A stretch of DNA of 64,000 nucleotides from Hemerocallis citrina (GCA_017893485.1 CM030367.1:82714853-82778852); one strand, 5' to 3'. Numbered from the stretch's first letter, positions 45,700 through 56,989 are shown. The notes: generated by a model from the sequence alone, not told the origin. Numbers and translations: made by a program.

Positions 45700-47392
45700 T
45701 CATATGTGCAAAAACTAAATATATATTCCAAACTCAAATCTGTGTCTAGATGAGATCAATGTACCCCAACATGCACTAAACAGATAGTCAGGGTTAAATA
45801 TAGGTTTGGTATCAACTCAAGGAGTACCATTGCTCTCAGTGGTGCTCAAATGTAGCCTGATCTAACTGCTTCATAAGCGTATCTGTAACCAGAACCTTAA
45901 TCAGAAGGTGAACATGACCCATCTTCTTACTTTCACGAAGTGTCCATCGAGTGATGTCTCAACTAGTTTTGGCTTGAGCTGATTCTTCGATTTCTAGAAC
46001 CACCATATTGTCAAACCCTCTTAATTTTAAGTATCATGGACATGATCCATCCCATAGGATCTTAACTATGTGATCAACAAAACCTCCCAATAAGACTGCC
46101 ACTACAGTCGTAGCAGCACGAGCTTGTGCCTTTATGGAATACAATGTGACTTAGGACTATGACTTGCCATACCAAGAATGACACATTTTACAAGGATGAA
46201 CACATATCCAAAGTAGACTTGTGTTCATCTAAGTCACTATCCCATCAGCATCTCTATACTCCCTGCAAGGTGTAGTTCCCCTCTTTGGAAGCACAAGTGG
46301 TAGTGTGCAGTCTCTCGCAAATACCTTAACTTGCGCTTCATAGCTCTAATGCCCCATGACAATACTTCCTTTTGATATTTACCCACAACTCCCACTGCTT
46401 CAAGCAGATCCAGCCAAGTGTGCAACCATGCAAACACCAGAATCTTCAACTGCTCTCTTAGCACATGGAATCCAACTATCTCCTTACTAGATCATTCTAT
46501 TCATTGGGTAATCATTACAGCCTATGGCGACTCTTCTTGGAAGGGGTGTCCAATGGCCTTGCCTTCTCCCAATGGAGACATGCTTCAACACTATTCTCCA
46601 TGTCAACAATGAAAAACGATCATGCCATACTGGTGAAAATCCCTTGTTCTATTCATAGTTCAATTTGCCGTAAAAACTCAAGGTTAGTCATTCTCCTGTA
46701 CATGCAACATTTTTCATTGGTCATCATAAAAACCAACCCAACTGTGGCGTTACCAAGGGCATAGGACAATCTCCAAGATGGCGTGTCATACAATTTTAAA
46801 ACTAATTCCAAACAAGTTGGAAACAATTACCATTGACCAATTGTCGTTGAAGGTGATAGATCATCGCTTAAGCTAGCATAGTTTGCGCTCAAGCTTGTCT
46901 ACCTCAAAGATGATAGGTTGACCCCCATGGGTCAATTTATCTAGTTCTTTATCGGAAAATGTACCTATAATATTGATGTGTTGCTGCATGAGTGCTCGTA
47001 CTAAATGGAGCATCTTACTCATCCCAAGTCTCTATACGAGTGCTCCTAATATTAGGAGCTTCTATTGGAGATCCAAACCGAGATGTGCAATAAAAACTAG
47101 GTTAATGTGAGTAAGTACAATTCTAACCACACGGGAAAATATCATCATGGTTCGCTACCTCTCATAGGGTGAACTCTTTTGTCATGAGTCAAATCTCATA
47201 CTTGTCCATTGAGCCGTCCACTCTATTCGTGATATTGAGAACCATGTTCCCAACATTCTTGCATCTAGCGGGAAAATTAATTAACTCACAAGTGTGATTC
47301 TTTGCCATATAATCTATCCCTTCCTTCGTAATAACTTCTCCACTTGCTTGTAGCAGGAGAAGCAAAAGCATTCCAAAATCAATATTCTTACC
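45700..47392 (-). pseudogene. Copia RT and RNase H, reverse (decayed)
   Basis: From 47392 down: EGIDYMAKNHTCELINFPA, then NMVLNITNRVDGSMDKYEI and LMTKEFTL, the start of Ty1/Copia RT (normally HTWELVxLPxGxKxIxxKW...KxxxDGSxxRYKARLVAKGFTQ). Near 46440-46270: YQKEVLSWGIRAMKRKLRYL then RETAHYHLCFQRGELHLAG, and just after, DSDLDEHKST, the RT/RNase H border and RNase H start. Near 45850: KVLVTDTLMKQLDQATFEH, the C-terminal 'VADILTKPL' region. Many stops and frameshifts; the YxDD region is not readable. Confidence 0.78.
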
Positions 47393-48525
47393 TATAACAC
47401 ACCGCAAAATTGAAATGACAATTTTGCCCTTCACATGTATTTTGTACCATCACGGGTAATATCCGAATTGTGTTTTCACTACGCATTTTGATTTCCGATT
47501 GTTTATGCATTTTCCGTATATTTTATCCTATTTGAGCCAACTAAAATATTAAATTTTGATCTCTGGATTTTACGTGCTTTTTTACTTGTTTTTGATGTAC
47601 GTATCGATTCTGTATTTCCACCGCTACGTGTAATATTTTCTATATGTTCAAATTATTTATTTTATGTATTCAAGTCCATTTTATAAAACCGAAATTCATT
47701 GTCTCGCAATTTGACCTAAATACTTATTTACGTATAATGCACGTGTTTCCTACGTACACAGTGACTATGTCGTGGAATGTATATAAAATTAGTAAATATA
47801 TTTTCTTATTATTTTTATTATCTTTAACATTTTTTCATTGATAAAAACCGAATTTCTTATTTTAATGTTTTTACGTGCAACGCACGTGTTTGTTTTGGTG
47901 CGCGTACTTGAGCGTATCCGCTTTCAAAATAAATTTCGGAGTGTGTATTTATTTTTGTGCATAAAACATTATAGATTTTACTTAAAACTAATTTTTACGT
48001 ACATAATATGTATATATATGATTTGAGTTTTTTTAAAAAAATAATTAATTTGAGAAGTGTGTGTGCAAGTACAAGCACGTGCACGTGTTTTGATTAAAAG
48101 AGAGGGAAACCAGACTGTTTGGAGTAGAGGGAAAACAAATTTTTTGATTTTTGAGAGGGGAGATAGTGGATGAGTGGATTGTGTTCATGGGTGGGTAGTT
48201 ATTATAACTACTCCTATAATCTCCTACTAATACCCTCTACCCCTACACCCTTCTCCTTATCTCTCCTTGCTTCCTTCCTCTGTGTACTTCCGAAACCAGC
48301 AAATCAAGTCCAGCATCCCTTTTGCTTCTCTCTTGCCTTCTCCACTAAAATCCACCCTACAATTGAGTGTGTTTATACATATATACATGTATGTATACAT
48401 ATACAATCCAACCCCTTTCATGTATCCTCCTTCTTTCTCCTCTCTGTCCTTATCCGAAAGCAACAAACCCCTCTGTTGCTTTTGATGTTGTTTTCTCCAC
48501 CTACCATTCTAGCTATAAGTATACT

Positions 48526-48528
<3 letters not shown>

Positions 48529-48587
<59 letters not shown>
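48529..48587 (+). repeat. (TA)n microsatellite in 5' LTR C
   Basis: About 59 bp of pure TA. The same position in the 3' LTR has about 95 bp. Confidence 0.95.
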
Positions 48588-48589
<2 letters not shown>

Positions 48590-48604
48590 TATATGCTCAT
48601 GAAA

Positions 48605-48763
48605 ATGGAGAAGAAGATGTTGTTTTGTTGCCTACCAAAATGCAAATGGAGACCTTGCTGTCCTTGCCGAAATGGATTGGAGTGTTCTTTGTGCACAGAT
48701 TCCGAGGAGAAGCAGAGTTCTCTAGAAGCTTCTCATTCTGGGAGTACAATTGCTAGGAATTAA
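48605..48763 (+). other. Cysteine-rich short ORF in LTR C
   Basis: ATG GAG AAG AAG opens MEKKMLFCCLPKCKWRPCCP and continues CRNGLECSLC to a stop, 52 codons with nine cysteines within 24 residues. The 3' LTR copy (58253 on) has a TAG stop where this has a tryptophan codon. Coding function is not supported by that comparison; the frame may be a captured or chance ORF in the LTR leader. Confidence 0.3.
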
Positions 48764-49434
48764 ATTTCTATGGGTGAGTGTTTCTTAAATCCTTTCTAAT
48801 TTAGGAGTAGAAATTGCATGATAGATAATATATAACTTATGTGTTAAATTTGAATTGGTATGATAAAGGCAGATTCATGCTAGAATTTAATTAGTGTAGT
48901 AGATGTGAATTGCTCTTTAAGTTGTTATAATGGGTGTTAGTATATTTGTATACTAAAATATTTGCAATTTGATGAATCGTGGTTGTATGATGCATGATTA
49001 GAATAGTAGTAGAAATAATGCAATTATATGAAAAATGACTTGTGATGTTAATGTTGTAAAGAAGTGCTGTTCTAACCTCAAAAATATTTATTTTATGAGT
49101 ATAAGAAATTTTATAGAAATGTTTTGGTGAAAAACAACATTTTATATGGAAAATTGATTCTATGCTTTTTTATGCATTTTGAAGAAAGATTTTATTATAT
49201 TGCAAAAATGAAAAACTTATGAATTTGAGAACATGTACGATATTGTTGTTTTCAAAGAAACAGATTGTAGGAAAATTATTTATATTTTTGTAGAAGTACA
49301 AATCAATTGAAAGATCGAGTTTTTAATAAAACACCCTTTTGTGGAAGTGTGTTGTCAAATTGTGAAGAAATCATCGTTGCTTTTCAATCTCGAAAATACA
49401 TTCATGATTCCACTTTAATTGCATCCTGGTGCAA

Positions 49435-49795
49435 TCGACAGTCGACCGAACTAGAGTCGACAGTCGACCGAACTAGAGTCAACAGTCGACCGAACTAGAG
49501 TCGACAGTCGACTGTCATGTATTAAATTTTGGATTTTGACAGCAGGACAGTCGACTGTCTACTTTCCCACAGTCGACTGTTACTGTCTTGGCTATTGGTC
49601 CTTGAGTTTTGAAGTTTGCAGGACAGTCGACTGGCCCTTTGTCAACAGTCGACTGAACTGACTGTGTTTTTGAGTTTCAAAGTTTCGCAGGACGGTCGAC
49701 TGGACATTTTTCCACAGTCGACTGAAGTGGCTTTTGGTTCTTGAGTTTTGAGGTCTCGCAGAACAGTCGACTGGCTACCTTTAATAGTCGACTGC
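49435..49795 (+). repeat. Paired CAGTCGACTG palindrome array (5' LTR C)
   Basis: Starts with 22-bp units CAGTCGACCGAACTAGAGTC at 49439, 49461 and 49483, then CAGTCGACTG at 49505. Four pairs follow at about 49549/49572, 49625/49647, 49693/49714 and 49764/49786. Spacers contain 'CTTGAGTTTTGAAGTTTGCAGGA', related to those in LTR A, and the period is about 70-75 bp. Confidence 0.9.
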
Positions 49796-50630
49796 CACTG
49801 TCTTGGCTAATAGATTTTCTTGAGTTTGTATTTGATTTCTGATATGTGAAAGTTGAGTAAGATTAAATTTGAGATTTTATGATTTTCTATACTTGATTGA
49901 GATTATTTGATATTGCATATAACGTTATAAGTGATGAAATTGATAAAGAGGTTGAATTGAATTGTTCTCATGTTATGAGATTATAAAAGAAATGATTTTG
50001 AGAAAGAGATATGAATAAAGAAAATGAAAGATTTAATTGTGATTGATTATGACTTATTGTTGATCTTTAGAAAGAGATAGATGTTGGAATCTAGAGGCTT
50101 GGCAAGACCCTAGTGTCCGGCAGTTTTTATTAATGAATTTGAGAGCTAACCAGTGTGGGTTGAGTGTCTCTTGAGAAGTAGCCAGGTAGGCTGACTATCT
50201 CTGTTGTTTTGAATTAAGTCTGGTAGGGTAAGCTGACTCTAGGTTGTGATAATTTTCTTGACAAACAAAACTGTAAGGATTAGATACATAGTGAAGATGT
50301 GACGAAAGTAAGAGAAAAACATGAGTATGAGGGCCATCGGATTGGCGGTGTGAGAGTAATTTACAGATTGTCTGCTTGATGCGTCATGACATGGCATGAG
50401 CACTACTCCTGAATTATCGTCCCGGTGGCGACGTTTGTAAGGTGTTTGGTAACTACGGGTGGTGTCATCGTTCCATGACGGAGGCTGAATTGTCCATAGA
50501 TTGCCTGCATGATGCGTCATGTCAGTGCGTGGGATTCCCCTTCAGGTTGTCTGGATATGGGCTCTTAACTCATAGAACATCTAGAATACTTACTGTAGTT
50601 ACCATAGTAGTTTAAGTCATGGAGAGGGAT

Positions 50631-50711
50631 TGAACGCTATAAGATGAAGAACGATTAAGGGCTTGCCCTCGGACCTATGTAGTATGGGATGCATAGAATC
50701 CGAACAAGTGC
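50631..50711 (+). other. Conserved 80-bp LTR block (5' LTR C copy)
   Basis: Core AGGGCTTGCCCTCGGACC, then TATGTAGTATGGGATGCATA and GAATCCGAACAAGTGC. The same block is at 10282-10360 and 19107-19190 (LTR A), 53705-53785 (D), 60241-60321 (3' LTR C), and on the minus strand at 33753-33675 (C') and 35910-35829 (D'). GGGCTTGCCC can form a small stem. It is the most conserved non-terminal text shared by all these families. Confidence 0.88.
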
Positions 50712-51505
50712 GTATTAGTGTCATATAATATAAATAACTACATTAAGGATTAAGTGCACAACACAACACGACATTAATAGGATAGTCCATTTGTAGCTTT
50801 GTTTGTGATCATGTTTGTGTTTGCTAAAGTATTTAATAATTGTTATACTATTCGGCCTAGCGAGGATGGCCGTGTATAATATTTCGTCGGTTGTAAGCAA
50901 CTGAGATGCCCACAGTTTTACATGCAGGACTTGGAGTTTACAAGAAGATATAATGTAATACCCCGATTTTCATTTATGAAAATTATTTATTTAATTTTGC
51001 ACGTAGTGTGCACGTGCAATTTTTGTAGTATGAAATCTTATGATTTTTTATTATTATGAATGATGTGTGTATATGTGTTCTTTAATTATTTTTATAAAGG
51101 CCCATTTTTCTTCAAATAAACATAAGCCTTTCTTTCTAGCCCAAATCTAATTTATTTATTTTCTTTTATAAAACTATTATTTGGCCCATTAATTAAAGCC
51201 CATGAGTTATTCTTACTTTAATTACAACTTGTAATGTAGAACATATTTTAAAGATTATTTTTATTGAAAATATAATGTACAACTTTTGTTAAATGGAGAC
51301 AAATGCATGCACGTGCATTGCACGTACACGTGCAAATGCACCACATGTAGGCCGGTTTTTACATGGAGGGAAAAGGAAAATTTGAATGGAGTCATGGGTG
51401 GTGGTTGTTTGATCATGGTTGGTTATTGTAACTCCTCCTTGAATCCTAGCCTTTTGTTTCTAACTCCTAGTTTGATCCTAGCCTTCCATTTACTCAAATT
51501 TTTAG

Positions 51506-51513
51506 TATAAATA
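51506..51513 (+). promoter_or_regulatory. TATA box of LTR D
   Basis: TATAAATA followed by a C-tract, about 550 bp from the LTR start. The reverse copies D' and C' have a matching box at equivalent positions. Confidence 0.65.
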
Positions 51514-52422
51514 CCCCCCCCCCTAGCCTAGTTATTTATGTACTCTTTAATTCTCCAAGACCTATAGTATAAAATACATTATTAGTAGTATAGTAAGTGA
51601 GTTAAAAGATTGAGAGTTGTGTGTGAAGAGTTGTGTTGCACCAAGAAGGGAAGGTCGGCATCTTTGGAGCTCGGGTTGGCATCTTGAAGGCTCGTGTGCA
51701 CATCGAGAAGGAGGAGGATCGCTCTCTTGGTAAGGACTTTTGTTTAAGAGGTGTTGCAAATTGTATTTCTCTCCAATTAAGGTGAGTTATTTTCCATGTT
51801 TCTAATTAGAAAGCATGCTAGAATTGAATTGAAATGATGATGCATGAAAAAGATTAATAAGAGTATATTTTAATTGGAAAAGTGGCTTATTAGTTGATTG
51901 GAATGTTAATAAATAGCTTGTATGTGTTTCCATCATCAAACTTAAGTTGTGTGTAAGATAATTATAGCTATGGATTGCTTAAAGAAAAACTCATTGTTAG
52001 CATCAAAAACTATATGCAAATATTAGTAGACGAAAATGTTGTTTCACGCACTTGAATGTACCTTTTGTGATAATGTTGTAATGAATGACAAAAAAATATA
52101 ATTTGTGGGCTTGTGAAATGCATAAAAAACAGAGAATTGATTCAGAGATTATTGATGTTAAAATTGGGTAAGAAATGTCGAAAAAGAAATGTGGTAGTAG
52201 TAGCATATAATTCGAACTAATTGTATGAAAAATATGTGTTTAATTATTGAAAAAAATTATTTTAAATTTACTGGAGTATAAATTATTATGGGAATAATTA
52301 ATCTGAAAATTTACAGTAAGTTTAATAAAAGCAAAATCAAATGAGATATTTTGAACGTCGAAATGTTCTATTAAACAGAGAGAGTTGATTTAATTAGAGT
52401 TCGAGTTGTACTGTGACAACCT

Positions 52423-52670
52423 GAGCCTATAGCTCAAGTGGTCGGGAGGCTCCTAATTGCTACAGTATGCGTTGGGTTTCTCACAGGTCGATGGTTCGAT
52501 TCCAGTTAACACCATATATTTTGTTTTGCACATTTAAAAAAATTAATTAACTTCAGCTGAGAGCATTTAAAGCTCTTAATCCCCTTCTATACCGATCAAC
52601 GCGACTAGCCTAGTGGTCAGAGTGGGCGGCTTGCTTCCCTGTGGTTGTTGGTTTGAAACCTGGTCTCGGC
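52423..52670 (+). promoter_or_regulatory. Two tandem tRNA-like modules in LTR D
   Basis: Module 1: A-box TAGCTCAAGTGG (52430-52441) and B-box GGTTCGATTCC (52493-52503), both matching Pol III consensus, 51 bp apart. Module 2: A-box TAGCCTAGTGG (52606-52616) and B-box GGTTTGAAACC (52650-52660), 33 bp apart as in an ordinary tRNA. The B boxes are 157 bp apart. Neither module folds into a complete cloverleaf by eye, so they are tRNA-derived or SINE-like rather than tRNA genes. Confidence 0.8.
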
Positions 52671-54479
52671 CAGTGTTTAACTTGTGGAAAAAAATATTTT
52701 TTTTGGGTGGATTTTGATAATTAAAAATTATGAAAAAAATACTATTGTTATCATAAAATTATGTGGGACTTATGAAAGATAAATTGGGAGTTATTAAAAT
52801 AAAATAGAGTATATTTTTGAGAACAAAGGTATAAATAGAACTATGGTTCTACACTTATATTTTTGTGAAAGTTATAATTCGCAAAAGAACTTGAAATAAA
52901 GTGATAGAAAAGAATTATAAATAAGAAAGAAAACATATGAAGTGAAGTGGTATGAATTATTCTTATTGAAGAATAGTGTGACAATTATGAGTTGTGAATA
53001 CTCATTGTGACCATATAATTAGTTATGTGATTTTAATGTGAGAATGATATTTGATGAATTACTTGATGAATAATTGAATTCCATGTATGGTTATGGACTC
53101 ATGAATAATTTAGAAATCATGTGATTGGAAAAGAGGAATGTCATTGAGTCGGAAAACTCAAACATGTGAATTGAATTGAAATTGAAAATTAGGGTGTAGC
53201 CAAAACTCACACCGGCAAGTGAAAAGTGATGAATTATGATTATTGATATTGAAAAGACCAGTTTGGGTCATTGTAAAATGAAAAAAATAAGACCGGTAGT
53301 AGTGAGAGGGCTAACTCTAAAAGATTGATTTTGTTCATGATTTCATTAAACTAAGGATTAGTTACATAGTGAAGATGTGATGAAAGTAAGAGAAAAACAT
53401 TGAGTATGAGGGCCATTGGATTGGCGGCGAGAGAGTATCCCAGGATGTCCCATGATGAGTCATGATAGGGCATGGATACTGCTCCAGAGTACCATCCTGG
53501 TGGCGACGCTCGTGGGGTGTTGGACGACTGCGGGTGGTGTCATGTCTATGGTAGGAGCTGAATAGCCACAGGATGCCTGCATGATGAGTCGTGTGTCAGT
53601 GCGTTGGGATTCCCTCCAGGGTGCCTAGACATGAGTTCGTATGTCAGAAAACATCTAGGATACTTACCGTAGTTACAGTAGTAGATTAAGACATACGATG
53701 GATTGAACCCTACAAGATGAAGAACGATTAAGGGCTTGCCCTCGGACCTATGTAGTATAGGATGCATAGAATCCGAACAAGTGCACATTAGTGTCAGGTA
53801 ATATAAATAATTGCATTAAGGACCAAGTGCACAATCACAACACGACATCAATAGGGTATTCCCTTTAGTTTGATATGTGACAAGTTTGTGTTTGTTAAGT
53901 ATGGAAAATCAGTTATACTATGTCCGGCATAGAGAGGATGACCGTGTATAATGTTCGTCGGTTGAATAAACTGACGTACTCACAGTTTTGTATGCAGGGT
54001 AAATGACATGATAAAGATTAAAGAAGCACAGATGTTTAGAGATTATTCAAATGTTGATTATTCAAATGTTGATGTACATTTATTTAAATGTTGTAAATTT
54101 GCTTCCGCTGTAAAATGTAAAGTGTAAAGTTTTCATGTAACTCTGATGTAAAGTGAAAAGTTTTAAATTCCTTGTAAAATTGTACGAAAGAAGTGTAAAG
54201 ATCCTCTGGAATCTCGAATTCAGTGTATTTCTGGAATTCGGGGCGTTACATATAATGATGATTTTGATGCTTTTGATTACTTAAATGTTAAAGTTGTTAC
54301 AATTATACATTGGTTATTGTTGTATATTATTTATTCCGCTGCTTGTTGATATAAAAGACTCTGATGTAATTATTGTTGAAAAAAAGTTTTAAATTCCTTG
54401 TAAAATTGTATGAAATGAAGTGAAAAGATCCTGTGGAACTCGAATTCAGTCTTAATTTGGAATTCGGGGTGTTACAAAG

Positions 54480-54492
54480 TGGTATCAGAGCC
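54480..54492 (+). other. Primer-binding site, tRNA-Met, of element C
   Basis: TGGTATCAGAGCC, a perfect match to the complement of initiator tRNA-Met, three bases after the 5' LTR end. Confidence 0.92.
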
Positions 54493-56965
54493 AGGTTTTA
54501 ATAAGTAGTACAAATTTACAAGGACGACACATTAGGATGGACATTAGAGGTGTGAGTTCAGTCTATAAAGATTTAAATGTAAGTGATTTACATTTGTGTT
54601 GCTCTATACACTGATGTTTTCTCTTCCCTTTCCCTTTTGGATGGCTGGAGTCGTGAATGAAGTAGTTATTGGACCTTCATTCATGATGTTTTCCTCGTAT
54701 ACATTGATGTGAGATCATATGCGAGTATATTTTTCCTGGGTATTAGAGTAGCGCAGCGAAAGCGTGGTTGGTTTGGACCTACATTCACGATACATTACAC
54801 GTAGACACACTTCCCTCTCAAAAATTTTTTCATGAATTTTATCATAGTATTTTTCAACATTTGATATTTTTCAAATAAATATTTTCTTATATTATTAAAT
54901 CAGTTGAATGTGTATTATTTTGTCTATCTTACTTAGTCTTGATCTTTTTAAATTTGTTTTATCTTAAGATTTTGTCTTTTGTGTACATTTGCTATTAATT
55001 TACGAATTTTATTGCCGTTTATTAAATTAATATTGCAACTATTATTTTCTTCATTTATTATTTCTATTGTATTCTGAATTTTGCTTATGTACATTCATTT
55101 TATATGATTTAATTTTGTGATACTATATTTTTCATTATCTTATATTGTCCTATATATTTCTGTATATTTTTAATAAGATTGAAATATTTTACCCGTATAA
55201 ATATGACATACCATTTTGTTTTATTGTCTACATTTGATACTATTGTTATTATATATTATTTGCTAATTTGTTTTGTTTTACTATTAATCGCTACTCATAA
55301 ATTTTGTAGTTTTACACAAACTACATAATTATTGTTTTCATTTGTATTTTCACCTCGTGCATATACTTTACACTAATTTCTTCTTAATGTTATAACTCAT
55401 TTTAATTACTACAAATTTTGCATATCTTATATTTAAAATCTATCTATTTTAATATTTTGTCATTGTAATTTCCTACTTCATTTACAACTTTTCCATCTAC
55501 TTTTATATCACAGATTTCAAAACATAACACCATACTTTACTAAACACCCAATATCCAAGTATATATGAAAGATTACATCTTTCCATCTCCCATTTTGGTG
55601 CAACCTGATGTCGAGAGGGAAAATCTGCAACTAAACATCATTGGAGGCAAACTGCAACTGGATGTCGGGGAGGCAAAGTCTGCAACCGAATGTCCAGAAG
55701 GCAAACAGCGATCGAATTTTGTAGAGGCGATTCTGCAATTTGAGATCTAGGAGGCAAGTCTGCAGTTGGACACCAACGAGGGGAACCTACACCAGAAAGA
55801 GATTGTCTACTTAGATAACACCTACTTTGTTTTCTACAATATTTACTTACTATTATCCCATTTTTTTACTAACCTATACTATTTTACAACCTAGCATTAT
55901 ATTTTTATACTGATTTTTATATCTATCCTACTTGTGCATTTACTACTTAATCTCAACTATTTTTTCGTTTTCTTTGTATTATTTTGTATCTTTATATGAG
56001 TTAGTATTTCATATCACTTTATCGTGTTTTGCTATTAACTTATCTTGGATTTGGTGGCTAGTCACCTAACAATATATATATATATATATATCTTATTAAT
56101 TAGACTTTTGTACATGATTCATAATTTATTTCTATATAATTGGTTCCTCTATTATTTCAATAATATGCTATTACTTTTCCCACTATAATATTTTGTTTTA
56201 CTCTTACAAAATCATTTGTAATTCTCATATCATAATATTTGTTGTTTCACCTTATAATTTTACGCCTATGCACGTATATAAAATAGTGTAGGTTGGTTTT
56301 TCTTGCTCTACTTGACAATTCGAAAATATTTCAATGCATGCTATTATATTTTTAATTTTCAAATTATATGTATAATTATTATAATTACCTTACAAATTAT
56401 TTTATTGGTATACAAAATCATTTTTCATGTTATCTATACTTTTGACTATATTCCATTCTTGTTTATTTTTCAAACTCTTATCCAATAGTCTTATCTTAAA
56501 ATTGCTAATTCAATTTTTGTCATATAGTACCAATTCGGTTTGCAATTTTCTACCGCTTATTACTTTGATAAATTTTGACTGCTACATCTATTTATAAATT
56601 ACCCATTGACCATGTTTCTCTTTGTTGCATTGTTTTCCGAACTATTCCGCAATTAGTGACTTAATTGATTTTTCATTTTACCTAATGCTTTACCTGATAT
56701 TATTTTTGTATGAAACTTCTCTCAATCTATCCTATCTTTTTGTCACATTTCTTGTTATTTTCCTCGTTTTCTGTTTTCGCTCTTGTGAAATTTTGATACT
56801 TATAGTTTTCTTATATAGAATTTGTCTTATTTTTCCACATTGCTTATTTTTATACTACATTTATTTTCTTGATGTTTGCAGTTTCCTATATACAATAATG
56901 ATAATTTTCTTTGATGTGTACAAAATACGACCCTTACCCTAGTGAGTTCTGAGAACAGAACTGTT
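54493..56965 (+). other. Internal region of element C, non-coding
   Basis: About 2.5 kb, very AT-rich after 54830, with no gag, protease, RT or integrase motif in any frame. The first 300 bases are more mixed and may hold packaging signals. A 27-bp tandem repeat at 55597-55780 is the only structured part. Confidence 0.8.
55597..55780 (+). repeat. 27-bp minisatellite, about 7 copies
   Basis: Units of 'CTGCAACTGGATGTCGGGG' plus 'AGGCAAAG' recur at 55599, 55625, 55652, 55680, 55707, 55734 and 55760. The period is a multiple of three, so one frame repeats a nine-residue unit (LQLDVGEAK-like). It could be a remnant of a coding repeat. Confidence 0.8.
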
Positions 56966-56989
56966 CTAGGGGGGGGGGGGGGGAGGGAG
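56966..56989 (+). other. Polypurine tract of element C
   Basis: AGG, a run of 15 G (56969-56983), then AGGGAG directly before the 3' LTR TG. Exceptionally pure G; its true length may be uncertain. Confidence 0.85.

Larger units (their letters stand above)
50954..54250 (+). mobile_element. Solo LTR D (3297 bp)
   Basis: TGTAATACCCCGATTTTC to GGAATTCGGGGCGTTACA, flanked by TATAA at 50949-50953 and 54251-54255. It interrupts 5' LTR C; the uninterrupted sequence is seen in 3' LTR C near 60555. TATA box TATAAATA at 51506-51513, strong splice donors (GGTAAGG at 51729, GTGAGT at 51782), tRNA-like pair, sub-repeats (53410-53620) and conserved block (53705-53785). No coding region. Confidence 0.93.
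47393..54476 (+). repeat. LTR C, 5' copy, interrupted by solo LTR D
   Basis: Starts TATAACACACCGCAAAATTG (TG mutated to TA) and ends GGGGTGTTACA before the primer site. Carries ACGT motifs (47740, 47883, 48076, 48082), a TA-microsatellite, the palindrome array, a sub-repeat block (50340-50560) and the conserved block (50631-50711). Solo LTR D lies near its 3' end. Confidence 0.9.

Noticed and set aside
48170..48763. 197-codon ORF spanning the TA microsatellite
   Set aside because: It depends on the exact TA-repeat length; the 3' LTR breaks the frame. Only the terminal cysteine-rich part was kept as a doubtful item.
52423..52670. Functional tRNA genes in LTR D
   Set aside because: A and B boxes are good but no acceptor-stem pairing or clear anticodon arm was found by eye, and module 1 has overlong box spacing; they are treated as tRNA-like modules.
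56622..56942. 106-codon hydrophobic ORF in the interior of element C
   Set aside because: Phe/Leu/Tyr-rich translation of AT-rich DNA; no family signature and adjacent frames are similar.
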